64,000 nt of DNA from Nymphaea colorata (GCF_008831285.2 NC_045143.1:23068302-23132301); one strand, 5' to 3'. Positions 1 to 12,431 are shown, counted from the stretch's first letter. Translations and numbers: made by a program. The notes: generated by a model from the sequence alone, not told the origin.

Positions 1-930
1 GCTATGTGTTTGGGAGACGTCCCCCTTGATTGCCACTGGTCTCGCCTGTCAGAGCGCAGGCGGTGCAAGGCCCCAGGGTTCTGCTGTGTGTTGTGCTTGG
101 AGCGTTGGGCTCCTGCCTTCCCAACCTGGGTGTCCTTGGGAAGGCTGAGTATCTCACCTTGGACGTCACACATCCAGGGATGAGTGCTCTACCGCTGCAG
201 CGAGTGAAATGGATCCATACTGTTATGGGCTACCACGGGGGTTGTCTCTCGGCTGTAGGCCGCCCGCGGTGTGCACGTGCCTGTGTTGCACCCACAGGAA
301 CTGTTAATGCACTAAAGTTAATGAAAATGCAAAGTGTTTGACAGAATGCATGTGAACGTATATGTGATTGATATGAATGCAAGTGTTATGTTTAAGCATG
401 CTTCGCATGTGATTGATGTTGTGTTAGTGTGGCAATCAAGTGGCTTTTAAGTGTCGCACTCAGACGCGACATGACGATAGATGGGTTGATATTTGTCCCT
501 TTATTTGAGCCTTACTTGAGAGGGTTTGGCATTTTTCTGGCTTGTTGCCATACTGCGAAGGCTGAGCCTTCAGTTGTTTTCTTTTTCAGGTTTTGGCGGA
601 CCCGGGGCAACAGGTTGAGCGGATGGCTTCACTCACGTCCTACTGGGGTGGTTTTGGGATTGTCGTTTGTAGTGCCGGCGCGTCATGTTTTGGTTTTATT
701 GATGTCTTCTTTTTGTTAGGCATCAATGTTATTGATTTTGGGGCATTTTGGTCATGCACATAGATGTGAATTTGTATGAAGCGAAATGGTTATATTAATG
801 AAAGTTTGCCCCATTGTTTTGAATTGCTTGGCTCATCGTCTTTTTGAATTGTTGGGTAGTCACACCTCGATGCTTTATGTTTAAAAAAAAAAAAAAAAAT
901 AGTTTGAGGGTTAAAGGGTCGGGGTGTGAC
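1..930 (+). repeat. Right part of a Ty3/gypsy-type LTR (probable)
   Basis: The block ends in GGGTCGGGGTGTGACA at about 915-930, the kind of terminus common on the 3' ends of plant Ty3/gypsy LTRs, preceded by a poly-A tract at 883-899. Base composition is more GC-rich than the AT-rich DNA that follows from 931. No PBS, polypurine tract or gag/pol reading frame follows, so this is a solo or truncated LTR whose left end lies outside the window. The two ORFs of about 100 codons inside it resemble nothing I know. The call rests on terminus and composition only. Confidence 0.42.
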
Positions 931-2039
931 ACTTTAAACATTATTTTTGATATGTAATGACAACAACGGTTTTCATAATGAACTCTCCCCCTTTGACCAA
1001 TGTTTTTTTTTCTTTAAGAAGGCTATTTTCTTATTTTCCATAAAAAGTTAATGTCCTTTACTAAGCAACTCTTTGAGTATTTCTATGACAAGTTGAGCAA
1101 TAATTTGTCATTGCTCAAACCTAAAGTTTTTTCTTCATTTTTTCATCGAAAGTTATAAAACATAAGAAATTAAACCATGGTTACGTATCTCTTTTTTATT
1201 ATTAACCTTTTAAGTTCTTAAGATCTGATTTTTCAATTCTTTGACAAAGTGCAATGATTAACAAACCATGAAAATAAAAATCAATTTTTAACTTTTCTGG
1301 AGCCTCAATGAACCCACAAAATTTGGAAACAAATCTCCTTCTCATTCTCTTTGGCTAGGTAAATGAAATCACAAATGACTTTAAAATGAAAACTTGAAGC
1401 AAATTGACAACTAACTAAGATTAAAAACTCATTATCGTAATAAGTAACAACGAATGAAAGAGATAAAATTTCCCCTCTCTTTAGAATGGCCAATGTCTCG
1501 CTACCAAGATCAAATAGAGTATTGCTTTAAAAGTCCTTCCCTTTATTGATGCCTTGTTTTGAGTTGGTATTATTTGTTTGTGGAAATTTCTGGTAATTAA
1601 TTCTTTCACTAGTGCAAACCAACTTTATTTTACAGAGGTAATCTTCTATTTAACTATATATATATATATATATATAGTACAATTGTTCTCTAGCATCCAA
1701 TCATGCACAATTGGATGCGCAGTTTGTTTGGTTTTAATCCTTGAGTTTTTTTTTTTTTTTTTTTTTGCTGTGTTGGTGGCGGTCAAAGGCGATTGTCGTT
1801 GGGGGAGGCTGTTGCTTCCCCAATCCAGCAGCCCCTTCCCCTTCCACTCACTGGAGTGATAATTTGAAATATGTGTGTGTATAGATCTGGCTTAGATATT
1901 TGATCGATCCACCACACAAACTTTTGCAAGGTTTAGTGACAAATTCTAGTAGGCTTGATAGTGCTTTTAGCAACGATCAAGTACATGCTAGGAACTTTTA
2001 TTTATTTTTGGCCAATCATTTGGCCAATAGATAGAGATT
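931..2039. other. AT-rich intergenic stretch, no gene seen
   Basis: No coding similarity was seen on either strand. It holds a (TA)n run at about 1655-1676 and a poly-T run near 1746-1766. Confidence 0.6.
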
Positions 2040-2302
2040 GATCAATGGAGAAAACATGAACTTTTTAGTGCTAACCATGAGAGCAGACCTTTAGACTCTT
2101 TCAAACCATTCAAGAAAGCATTCAAGGAATCATTCTTGTCTCCTTAAGGAAACCTCATCTGCAAAAAGAAAGTGGTTCCATGAAAAATTGCCAGTTTCCT
2201 TGGAGAAAACGTTTTTCCTCTCTTCTAAACTACAGATGAACATGGAGATAGTGTCACCATGTTGCACCCCTTTTGACATTGTAGAAAAAACTATATGAAC
2301 TA
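2040..2302 (-). pseudogene. LINE (L1-type) reverse transcriptase remnant, part B, downstream of the C1 insertion
   Basis: Read on the minus strand with frame changes, this gives fragments like KGVQHGDTISMF and FLFADE. They resemble the GLRQGDPLSP and FADD blocks of plant L1 reverse transcriptases, followed by a leucine-rich stretch as in the region after FADD. It is the continuation of the fragment at 7561-7860; element C1 was inserted between them. Many stops and shifts make it a dead relic. The match is from memory of the family and short, so confidence is moderate. Confidence 0.45.
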
Positions 2303-2589
2303 TGTTAGAATACCGTGTAATAGGAAACTGGGTTCGGATATGGACCCGGTACCCATGGGCACGGGAACTGAGGATGTGCTCGGTTGCCTAGGCGGGTCTC
2401 TCTTCCTCCCTCTTTTATTCTAATCACTTATTGTAATTGTTGAAAAAGTGAATTAAGATTTCTCTCTCCTAGGGTTGCGGTTTTGCCCCTAGGTTAGAGC
2501 TTTCTCGTGGGTTTTCACATCGTTCCGAGGTTTTCTACGTAAATCCTGTGTTTGTTTTCCTTTCTCTTCTTCCGCTGCGTGTTTCTACA
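2303..2589 (+). repeat. 5' LTR of C1
   Basis: 287 bp, TG...CA termini. It contains a palindromic stretch around GGACCCGGTACCCATGGG. Its partner is 7274-7560. Confidence 0.95.
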
Positions 2590-2602
2590 TGGTATTAGAG
2601 CC
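2590..2602 (+). other. Primer binding site of C1
   Basis: TGGTATTAGAGCC directly follows the LTR. It differs by one base (C to T) from TGGTATCAGAGCC, complementary to the 3' end of initiator methionine tRNA, the usual copia primer. Confidence 0.9.
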
Positions 2603-2987
2603 AGGTTTGTGCTGTTTGGCTTCTTCGTTCGTGTGTGATTTAGGTTTTTTTTTTTTTGAACTCTAAGTCTGACCTTGCTGAAGTTCTATCTCCGACGTCA
2701 CCCTAAGTCCCACAGCCGACGCAGCCGCCGTCCCACCACCGCCTGCCGTTGCATGGCGTGTGCCGCCGCCGTCCGCCGGTCTGACACCGCCCGACGTTGC
2801 CTGGGTGCGCCGACGCCGCTCCCTATTCGACGTCGCCCGCCATCGCCTGGCCTGTTCCCCGCCCTGTGTCTGCTTGCTGGAGATCCCGCTGCCCGTCCTC
2901 CGTTGTAGGCAAAGTGCCACAGCGCCTGGGTCCTCCTCCTGCGTTTTTCTGGTATTCTCTGACTGTTGGATTTTTTTTGTGGTCGTT

Positions 2988-5900
2988 ATGGCTGAAGAGA
3001 TGACCTGCAAGACCGATGTTACATTTGACACGGACAGCAATACCAAGAGTGAAAATTTGCCTGTTCAAGTCACCTCTATTCGACTAAACAAAGACAATTA
3101 TCTCTCTTGGTCTGCTGCGCTTGAAATTGGGATCACTAGTCGCGGTCGTCTGCCCTATATCACTGGGGAGAAACCTGCGCCTAGTAAAACTGATCATGGA
3201 TGGGCGACTTGGGCATTGGAAGATAGTCAAGTTAAGGTTTGGATTATTAGTTCTGTTTCTGCTGATATTCAGCCCCTTATTTTGCGAAAGTTGACCTCAT
3301 ATGACATGTGGACTGTGCTTGCGAGGATGTATGACCGTAAAAAGAGAGTCCTGCGTACATACCAGATTAAACGCAACATCTATTCTCTTAAACAGGGTGA
3401 CTTGTTTGTGGCATCCTTCTATGCAGCCCTGAAGACTAAATGGGAGGAACTGGATTATCATGTGAATGAAGACTGGAATTGTGGTTCTGATCATGAACTG
3501 TACTGGCAGAAAGAATGGATGGACCGCACTTTTATTTTTCTAGGAGGTCTGCGTGATGAGTTTGAATTCATTATGAGTCAAATTCTCAACTGTGACGAAA
3601 CCCCTGGAATTGAGGAGGTGTATGCCCGGGTGGAATCTGAGGAACAACGCCGTCAAGTGATGCATATTGACTCTAGTCATGGTAGTTCTCCCTCTGCTTT
3701 TGTTAGCCGTGCTCCAGTGACTTGGCAGCGTCCTATTCGGCGTTGCAGTCACTGTAACAAGTTGGGACACTCAGTTGATTTTTGTTGGGATATTCATCCT
3801 GAGAAGAGGCTCACCCATGGTCGTCCTCCCTCTGGTAGGCGGGGTCCTCCTGTGCCTGATACTAGCTTTCTCAGTGTTGAAAAACCGAAGCTTTCCTCTG
3901 ACCAAATTAAGGAATTACAAGCTTACATCAGCCGGTTATCTACTACTAAGGAGGAAGCCTCCACGTTTGAGGGAGCTCAGTTAGCCCAAGCTCTTGTTGC
4001 CACAAGTGATCAAGGTAATCCCTTACTTGGTGATTGGGTAGTTGACAGTGGAGCTACTCATCATATGACAGGGAACCCTAAGTTGTTTTAAGAGTACAAA
4101 TTGTCTTCAGGTCTGCAACGCGTATCTATGGCTGATGGGTCCTCGATCTCTGTGGCTGGAAAAGGAAGTTTGTCCTTATTAAATAAATATCTTCTGCATA
4201 ATGCTCTTCATGTTCCCAATATTCCTGTGAATTTATTATCTGTCAGTAGTATCACCAAAGAACTCAATTGTAATCTAATTTTCTCTACTGATCATTGTAC
4301 CCTACAGGACTTGGTGACGAGGAAGAAGATTGGGATTGGTTCGGTTATTGATGGCCTCTACAGACTGCCCGTATAGGTTGCCTCTGCTCTCATCTCAGCC
4401 ACTAGCAGACAGTTGATGGGCGTGGAGGACAAGTCTAACATTATGAGATGGCACGAGCGCCTTGGACATCTCCCATTCCAGTTGATTAAGAAGTTGTTTC
4501 CTAGGTTGTTTACTTCTGTTTCCATGGACTCCTTCACATGTGAAGTGTGTCAGTTTGCTAAGCATGTTAGGGCTTTGTACCATATTTCTATCAATAAAAC
4601 CACTCGTCCTTTTGCTTTGGTTCACTCTGATGTTTGGGGTCCTTCGGGAATACCCACTTGTCGTGGTTTCCATTACTTTATGACTCTGATTAATGACTAC
4701 TCTCGTTGTACGTTCGTGTACTTGTTGAAAGAACGCAGTGAGGTTCCTGTCGTTGTCAAAAATTTTGTTGCCTTTGTCGAAAATCAATTTCAGACCTCTG
4801 TTCAGATTTTCCGTACTGATAATGCCAGGGAGTATGTCTCTCAATCCCTGGATGACTTCCTGCGGGGCAAGGGTATTGTTCATGAGACGTCCTGTAGTTA
4901 TACTCCTCCTCAAAATGGCGTGGCGGAACGTAAAAATCGCCATTTATTAGATGTCACCCGAGCTATTATGTTCCACAGGCACGTTCCTAAGCGCTACTGG
5001 GGCGATGCTCTCCTCACTAGTGCCCACCTCATCAACTGTATGCCCACTCGTGTGTTGAATGGCCGTACTCCTTACTCTGTGCTTAGTCCCACTCATAACC
5101 CCTGGCCTCTTACTCCTCGGGTGTTCGGGTGTGTTTGCTTTGTTCATAATCATAGTCTCACCATCAAGAAACTTCACCCTTGGTCTGTCAAAGTTGTCTT
5201 TTTGGGGTATTCCTCCACTCAAAAGGGATATAAATGTATTGATCCTACTACCTCCAAAATCTATGTCTCCCGGGATGTTACCTTTCATGAACATGAGGCG
5301 TATTTTCCTGTGAATCCTCTTCAGGGGAGTGTATAGGGGACAGTGTGGAAAAGTATTCTCCAAATCAGCTTATTCAGTTTACTGACTTCTTGTACTACAA
5401 ACTTAGTCACAGTGGAAGATACAGTCAGAGATGATAAAGACAGTCATGTGGAAGGGGGCCCTGTGGATGATCAGCCCACATCCCATGATCATTTGTTTGG
5501 GCAGGTTTGCATTAGAAAGGAGAAAGATGTGGTTGAGACTGTTGATGTAACCAATCCCAATCATGTGAGTTCCCCAAATGAACCAAGTCCAATGAATTAA
5601 GAGCTTCTCATAGCCCTGCGCAAGGGGACCAGGTCATGTACTTCTCACCCTATTCAGAGATTTGTCTCATATTCAAAACTCAGTAAAGAATACAAATGCT
5701 TTATTACCACTCTGTCTATGTCTGTGATTCCCAGGTGTGTGGAAGATGCTAGAAATGATCCTAAATGGCTACAGGCTATGACAGAGGAGATGGATGCCTT
5801 GGAAAAGAACAACACTTGGGAAGTGGTCGATATTTCCAAGGGGACTCGCTTAGTTGGTTCCAAGTGGGTGTTTAGCGTGAAGTATAAACCTGATGGCACC

Positions 5901-7279
5901 GTGGAACAGTATAAAGTTCGTCTGGTTGCAAAGGGGTTCAGCCAAAAATACGAAATTGACTATCTTGAAACCTTTGCTCCTGATGCAAAACTGAAGACTG
6001 TGAGGGTCATTTTGGCACTTGCAGTGCAAAAGAAGTGGGGCATGGACCAGCTTGATGTCAAGAATGCCTTCTTGAACGGCCATCTAGAGGAGGAGGTCTA
6101 TATGAGCATGCCTCCCAGATATGCTCAAAGTGGAAAATGCTGTCATCTCAAGAAGACCTTGTACGGCCTGAAGCAGTCCCATAGAGAATGGTTTGAAAGA
6201 CTGAGGGTGGTAATGAAGACAAATGGGTACAAACAAGGAAGTGGTGATCATACCCTGTTCATTAAGGATAAGTGGCCTGGTGAGCATTCTTCTTGTGTAT
6301 GTTGATGATATGATTGTGACAGGTGATGATGAAGAAGAGAAAAAGAAGATGAAGGAGAGGTTAGCTGCTGAATTTGACCTTAAAGATCTGGGAAAATTAA
6401 AGTACTTTCTGGGAATAGAGATTGCACGATCAGAGACATGACTTGTTATGAGCCAAAGGAAGTACACTTTGGACCTCCTGAAATAGATAGGTAAACTGGG
6501 ATGCAGGCCCTTTCTAACTCCAATGGAGTCAGGTACAAAGATAAGTATCAAAACTGGTAACATCCTGGATGAGGAAGGAAAAGGACGGTATCAGAGGCTA
6601 GTTGGTAAGCTTATTTATCTTACTCTTACTCGCCCTGATATTACTTATATTGTAAATGTGTTGAGTTAGTTTATGCATGCTCCTACTGATTATCACTGGA
6701 AGAGTGTAGAAAGAGTGTTGGGGTACCTGAAGAATAACCCAGGTAAATGGTTACTCCTGGTTACTGTATACACGGCAGGACAAACTTAATATTGAAGGAT
6801 ACTCTGCCGATTGAGCTGGTTGCACGGATACCAGAAGGTCTACCACAGGGTACTGCATCTTTCTAGGGAAAAACCTGGTGGTATGGAGGAGTAAAAGGCA
6901 GGAGGTCTGTTCTAGATCCAGTGCTGAGGCTGAATACAGGGTTGTTGCTATGGGGGTTACAGAGATGTTATGGCTAAAGATTCTTCTAGCAGATATTGGA
7001 CTTGAAATTAAAGAGAAGATGAAAATGTATTGTGATAATAAGTCTGCGATTAACCTGGCAAATAATCCCGTCTTGCATGATAGAACCAAACATGTGGAGA
7101 TAGATCGCCACTTCATACGGGAGCGCATAGATTCAAAGGAGTTGATCCTTTCTTATATGAAGTCTGAAGATCAAATTGCAGATGTTCTAACTAAAGCCTT
7201 ATGTACATCCCAATTTGAAAAGAATGTTAGCAAGCTTGGCATGTTTGACATGTATGCCAAGCTTGAGGGGAATTGTTAG
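2988..7279 (+). pseudogene. C1 gag-pol polyprotein, broken
   Basis: Gag probably starts at ATG 2988 (MAEEMTCK), in frame with a longer open frame from 2760. A zinc knuckle CX2CX4HX4C (CSHCNKLGHSVDFC) lies near 3744-3785 and the protease motif [12 protein letters not shown] near 4040-4075. In-frame stops interrupt the polyprotein at 4089-4091, 4374-4376 and 5334-5336. Integrase follows (RLGH zinc region, HSDVWGP, TDNAREY, NGVAERKNR; 4440-5330). Reverse transcriptase runs from 5718 with a frameshift near 6270-6300, just before YVDDMIVTG. The 6440-6870 part is heavily damaged. RNase H (6878-7279) is intact to its end, and its stop codon lies in the first bases of the 3' LTR, as also seen in C3 and C6. 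Confidence 0.93.
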
Positions 7280-7560
7280 AATACCGTGTAATAGGGAACC
7301 GGGTTCGGATATGGACCCGGTACCCATGGGCGTGGGAACCGAGGATGGGCTCGGTTCCCTAGGTGGGTCTCTCTTCCTCCCTCTTTTATTCCAATCACTT
7401 ATTGTAATTGTTGAAAAAGTGAATTAAGATTTCTCTCTCCTAGGGTTGCGATTTTGCCCCTAGGTTAGAGCTTTCCCGTGGTTTTTCACCTCGTTCCAAG
7501 GTTTTCCACGTAAATCCTGTGTTTGTTTTCCTTTCTCTTCTTCCGCTGCATGTTTCTACA
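7274..7560 (+). repeat. 3' LTR of C1
   Basis: 287 bp, same length as the left copy with about 16 substitutions and no indels by eye; followed by target duplication AACTA. Confidence 0.95.
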
Positions 7561-7860
7561 AACTACAAATGAGATGGATCTAACAATGGTCATCATCTAA
7601 TCTAACCATAACTTATTAAAACCCAACATACTAAGAGAAGTTCCAGGAAATGATATCTACCCTATCGTATGATTTATCCACGTCCATCAAAAACTGATAG
7701 GATTAGCTAATGAAAGGAGAAAAACATTTACTACTCAAATACCAATCATCACCACATCTAACTGACACCCATCGAACTAGCCAAAATTACCATCTGAAAA
7801 TAAACAATAAAAAAGCGGATTTTATGCTGCTTAAAACCACCAACTTAATTTGAGAAGACC
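7561..7860 (-). pseudogene. LINE (L1-type) reverse transcriptase remnant, part A, upstream of the C1 insertion
   Basis: The minus strand gives FLMDVDKSYDRVD near 7640-7700, resembling the DMSKAYDRVEW block of L1 reverse transcriptases, where the first catalytic aspartate lies. The frame then runs towards C1 and resumes at 2302 on the far side with the QGD and FADD-like blocks in the expected order. Several stops and shifts are present. No LINE ends, endonuclease or poly-A tail could be defined. Confidence 0.45.
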
Positions 7861-8157
7861 ACATGTAAAGTATCTTGATCTTCAACTGGGCAGTCAACCT
7901 CTACCAGATACCTGGACCAGTCTCATGTATTCACGACCTCTTCAAATCAGTATTACCTACACTTAGAAATACATCTTTTACATGTTATCCTTCAAACCTA
8001 CAGGTTGTCCATTGTGTCACGTAGAAATTACTATATCATAAAAAAGTGATTGTCAAAGATGAAAAATTGAACTTAGATATAGAAAGTTAGGTAACATATT
8101 CTTTTATTTTGTAATTGAGTTTAAGATTGTTATAAACATTATTTTTCTTCCTCAAAA

Positions 8158-9215
8158 CAAGCCTTGAATATGTAAAAGGAATTGAAGATTTCATCCATTT
8201 TGCCATGACAAAGAGTGTAATAGTCAATGAAAAACTAAGGTGTCCTTGTTTAAAGTGCAAAATTCAAAATTTTTTTATGTCAATCAACAATAGATGTTTT
8301 TAATCACATGATATGTTTCAGTTTTGTTCAAAAATACATACGTTGGCATTATTATGGATAGTCGGTGTTGCAACATCAAAGTAAACATGATGAGATTGCA
8401 GAAGATGATGAAGATAGCATGGATGAGGTGAATAGAAATACATTCGAAGTACATTCAGTATGACTGATGAACATGTAGGTGGAACAACAAATCATTTGAT
8501 ATGTTATTGGAGTTATTGGAAGGAGCATTTCATGAGCGCGTGTATACCAGTAATTTTTTAAATGAAAAAATTGTGCAAATCATGGGTATGACTTATAGAG
8601 AAATAGATGCATGTCCTCATAATTGTATATTGTTTTAGAAAGAATCTACTGGCAATGATAAGTGTGATGTTTTGGTGCTTCAAAATGGAGAGAAGATGCA
8701 GAACAAAGAAATAATGCTACAAATAAAGTATCAAGTAAAGCTTGAAAAATTGTTACTAAAATATTATGTCACTTTGCTTTAATACTAAGGCTTCAAAAGT
8801 TGTATCTATCTTCAAAACCTACTTTAGAAATGAGATGGCATGTCAAAAGACATGTTAAAGATGGTATACTACACATCCTGCTGATTCATTCATTTGGAGG
8901 TCTTTTGATAAATTGCATCCCTCTTCTGTTAGATTGTCGCAATGTGCAACTCAGTTTGGGAAGCAATAGTTTCAATTCTTATTGTACTTTGAGTACATTA
9001 TATAGTAGGTCATTGTCATTGTAGTTAATCTACCACCATAGATGTGTATGAAACAGTCAAACAAGATTTATTTCTTGTTGATTTCTAGACCAACTTCTCA
9101 TAGAGAAAAAATATATGTCTATTTACAACATTCAATTGATGAACTGAAGTTTTTTGTGCAATGCTAGTGTAAAAACCTATGATGCAAGCAAAAAGATTTC
9201 ATTGTTGACCATAAA
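8158..9215 (+). pseudogene. CACTA (En/Spm) TNP2-type transposase remnant
   Basis: Reading the plus strand across frames gives blocks in the order of plant TNP2 transposases. These are an N-terminal IEDFIHFAM...LRCPCLKC block (8175-8260), NKSFDMLLELLEGAF (8490-8535), DACPHNCILF then KEST (8605-8650), an EMRWHVKRHVKDGIL block (8828-8872), DCRNVQLSLGSNSFN (8932-8976) and NLPP.MCMK followed by IYVYLQHSIDELK (9025-9150). In-frame stops and small indels occur throughout. No CACTA termini or TSD were found, so this is an internal fragment. The family call rests on remembered motif order, which is distinctive. Confidence 0.72.
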
Positions 9216-10202
9216 TCATTAATAACAAATAGCATTTTCATTACTAATGGATTAAATGTCACGTCTTTTAATAATAGAGCTTGTGGCAGGTTTCTGAAAA
9301 TCTTTAACAATGAAAATCATGTGTAACTAAAAGTCTCCCCTGTTGTACTACATGGATAAGAGCATTTGTGAAAACTTACAAAGAATTAGAGATTGGGGCC
9401 AAGGGCATTTGTAGAATTGACCAAAGATTGTAGAAATGAAAAAGGGACATTCAAGGAAAATAACAAAGATATTTGTTGGCATCAAATACCTTACCATTCT
9501 ACTGTGTGGTCCACCTAAACATTGAAAGGGCTCTCCATTGTTGTCCCTCAAATCCCCCCTTTTGCCTTGAATCCTTATTTCGATTTCAACTCTCTCCCTT
9601 CAAGAAGTACCTCCAAACCACAATTATCTCCATCTTCTTCACATTTCCTAAATTTGTTTTCCTGTTTCCTTTGAATCGCAAAATATGGAGTGCAGCAGCA
9701 CGTCTTCAACAATCGGCTTGAGGTCGTCGGTGTGCTTCAAACATGAGAAGTTTCATACTCTGCTTGGATTCCCAGTGATTTAGTTCTCTTTTTTTTTCCC
9801 CGAGTACAGATGATTTGCAATGTTTTCTACACATTGCTTCTTGAAAAAATTTGGAAGCAAGTCACCTGAAACTATCATTGAAGATGCCCCTGGTGATAGG
9901 TTGGCTATTTGAGTTTTAAAAGTTTTTTTTTTCTAGTTAAAGCTGTTATTTTTAAGGCAGTTGGTTCTAGGCTACGGCCCTGATTGCAATTTTTACATAA
10001 GGTGTTTAGGATTGTTCTTCACATACTAGATGCACTTAATTTCCTGCTCTGTTTCCTTGATCGTATTGTGTTTAGGATATTTTTTCAGGGTGAGGTAGGT
10101 GTGGCATGACCAAGTTCTCCATTCTGCTGGTTCTAATACCCAGCCCGAGGCAAGATGGAAACGTACAGCCCAGTTGCACCCTGGTAAAAGGTCTTTTTAA
10201 TT
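9216..10202. other. Intergenic stretch, no gene seen
   Basis: AT-rich, with short poly-T tracts near 9788 and 9925. Small open frames (for example 9473-9721) show no recognisable domain. Confidence 0.55.
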
Positions 10203-10212
10203 GCTTTATACC

Positions 10213-10648
10213 TATGTTACCAAAGTGCGGGGTGCGGGTGCCGGCATGGCACATCTCAAAATTTATTGGTGCGACGATGCGGGAAGACTATTTATTATTA
10301 TTATTATTAATTTTATAAAAACTTTAAAATTTTGACTCAAAAACTTCAAAATTTTAACACTTGGGTGGAAGAGTTCGTTTTTTAGTCCTATATCTATAAA
10401 AGCTTAAACAATAAAGTAACATATAATAAATGTTTTGCTTACCGTTTATGTAACTGACGGTGGCAGACTTTGACGGGTGAGGAAAGTTTAACTTTTTACA
10501 GATGGACTGGATCTGGTTTCAACCCGAAATCAAATCCAATACCAGGTTTCGACCCGAAATCAAATCCCTTTAGAAGAACTTGGTTTGGATCTGGTTTCGG
10601 ATCTAGGTCGCACCCGCATCGCGTCGACGCGGGTGCGGCGGTAACATA
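10213..10648. mobile_element. MITE with a 10-bp target duplication, Mutator-like
   Basis: A direct repeat GCTTTATACC flanks the block (10203-10212 and 10649-10658). The block begins TATGTTACC and ends with the inverted GGTAACATA. Both ends then run into GGGTGCGGGTGC-like sequence. At 436 bp with no coding capacity it fits a non-autonomous DNA transposon; a 9-10 bp duplication is typical of Mutator-like elements. A (TTA)n run lies at about 10284-10310, and CAACCCGAAATCAAATCC is repeated near 10519 and 10550. Confidence 0.75.
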
Positions 10649-10658
10649 GCTTTATACC

Positions 10659-11067
10659 TTCTTTCACCTGCATTTATATCTGCACCCAAACCCACGCGTG
10701 CCATAGCACAACCTTGTGCTACATTTTGCTTTTGGGCAACATGATGGGAACATGACACTAAACACCCTGCACTGGGTTATATAAGAATGCCAATTGTGAA
10801 AATCAGATCACGAATCCTGCCGATCATTATCAATTACACCATAATCCAAGATAAATAATCAGATACAGCTCTAGAAGCCTTTATTTTTTCTGACATGAGT
10901 ATCTCTTCAAGACAGTTGTGCATATTGCTGTAGAAATTTACTAAATAGGCGACGCGATAACATCTCAGAGGCTCTGGTGTAGGCAGAATTTCGGCTGAAA
11001 TGCCAATGGGCAGACAGAAGTTAGCACGTTCTAGCGAAAACACATTCACCTTTGCTTACATGCAGCC
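10659..11067 (-). other. 3' flank and probable 3' UTR of the argininosuccinate lyase gene
   Basis: Lies immediately downstream of the ASL stop codon on the minus strand. The minus-strand ORF 10834-11049 is not in a recognised family and is probably untranslated. The region probably contains the poly-A signal noted at 10880-10885. Confidence 0.5.
10880..10885 (-). promoter_or_regulatory. Candidate poly-A signal of ASL
   Basis: TTTATT on the plus strand reads AATAAA on the minus strand, about 185 bases past the ASL stop. Position is plausible for a plant 3' UTR but the motif alone is weak. Confidence 0.35.
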
Positions 11068-12294
11068 TTACTGACCACCTTTGCTTATGTCGAGCTTCTC
11101 ACACCAATAGCTCATCTGTTCAGCCACACAGACCATGCCAGTCGAACCATATGATGTGAATTTCTTGATACAATTTTCTACACCTAGGAACTCATAAACA
11201 TCCTCCTCGAACACAGGATTTATGCTTTTTAGTTCTTGGAGGGTCAACTGAGAGAGTTCACATCCTTTAAAGACTGCGTATCCAACCGTTCTTCCAACTA
11301 TGTCGTGAGATGTCCGGAAGGGCACTCCCTATATGCATAAAATCAAAGAAAATGTAAATATAAAGAACCAACCACCTACATGCAGCTAAAATGAAACAAA
11401 ACAAAGCAGTATGAGCTTTCCTAAGGTACATGAATAATCAAAGCTTAAAAAGAAAACTCAGCCCAATTTTTTTTTTTCCTAAAAAAAAGGATCATGCACT
11501 ATTGCTCTGAAAAATAATGTGTCCATGAACAAGACAAATAGCCACCACTTTAGTGTAATACCTTCTTCACAAGATAATCAGCAACTGTTGTGGCATCCAG
11601 ATAGCCAGCAGGCAATGCATGTGCTATCCTCTGGCGGTTGAATGTGATATTTTGAGCAAACTCGGTAGTAACCTCCAGCATGCCAATAATCGTCTTAACA
11701 CTGTCAAATAGCGGCTCCTTGTCTTCCTGCTTATCAGAAAGAAGACAGTTCAGTTTGAAGATTTTTAACATGATCAAGCCTGATATGCACTTTCAAGACT
11801 CAGACCAATAAAAGCACTCATACAATCTACTTTTGGATTTGGACAAAGAACAGCTTCTTTTAACCTATATGGCCTTATATGGCCTTACATGGCAAGTGCA
11901 GGTCAGTCTTACTCTTCAAAGAAGTTGCCAGGTACTTGTGAGGCTTGTGTGCAAAGCACGGGTATCATACGGCGAGGAATTTTTCAGGCATAATACGGCA
12001 AAGTTCTATATCTCGAGAATATCTCGGTGAATTTTTTTAAAATTTAAAACATTTAATAAATCCTGAAAATTATAAAAAATAAAAATTAATAAAAAATACA
12101 AAAACTGGGAAAAATGCGTATAATACCTGTATTATACGCATATTATACCCATATCCCGTACAATACCCATATTATACCTGTTTTTTTCACGTTTTTTTAT
12201 TTTTTGGCGTTTTTTTTAAAATGTGTCTTTTTCATGTTTTATACGGCTGACTTGTTTTTCGCGTTTCATACGCGTTTTTGTCGAATAAAATGCG

Positions 12295-12332
<38 letters not shown>

Positions 12333-12378
12333 TGACTTGTTTTTCACGTTTCATACGTGTTTTTGTCGAATAAAACAC

Positions 12379-12431
<53 letters not shown>

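Larger units (their letters stand above)
2303..7560 (+). mobile_element. Full-length but defective Ty1/copia retrotransposon C1
   Basis: Two 287-bp LTRs (2303-2589 and 7274-7560) both begin TGTTAGAATACCG and end GTTTCTACA. The flanks are a perfect 5-bp duplication AACTA (2298-2302 and 7561-7565). A methionine-tRNA type primer site follows the left LTR, and a purine-rich tract (GAGGGGAA) precedes the right one. Order of domains inside is gag, protease, integrase, reverse transcriptase, RNase H, which is the copia order. I count about 16 substitutions between the LTRs (about 5.6 percent), so the insertion is not recent. Stops and frameshifts make it non-autonomous. Confidence 0.95.

Noticed and set aside
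2663-3046. Minus-strand ORF of 127 codons
   Set aside because: Antisense to the GC-rich leader and gag start of C1.
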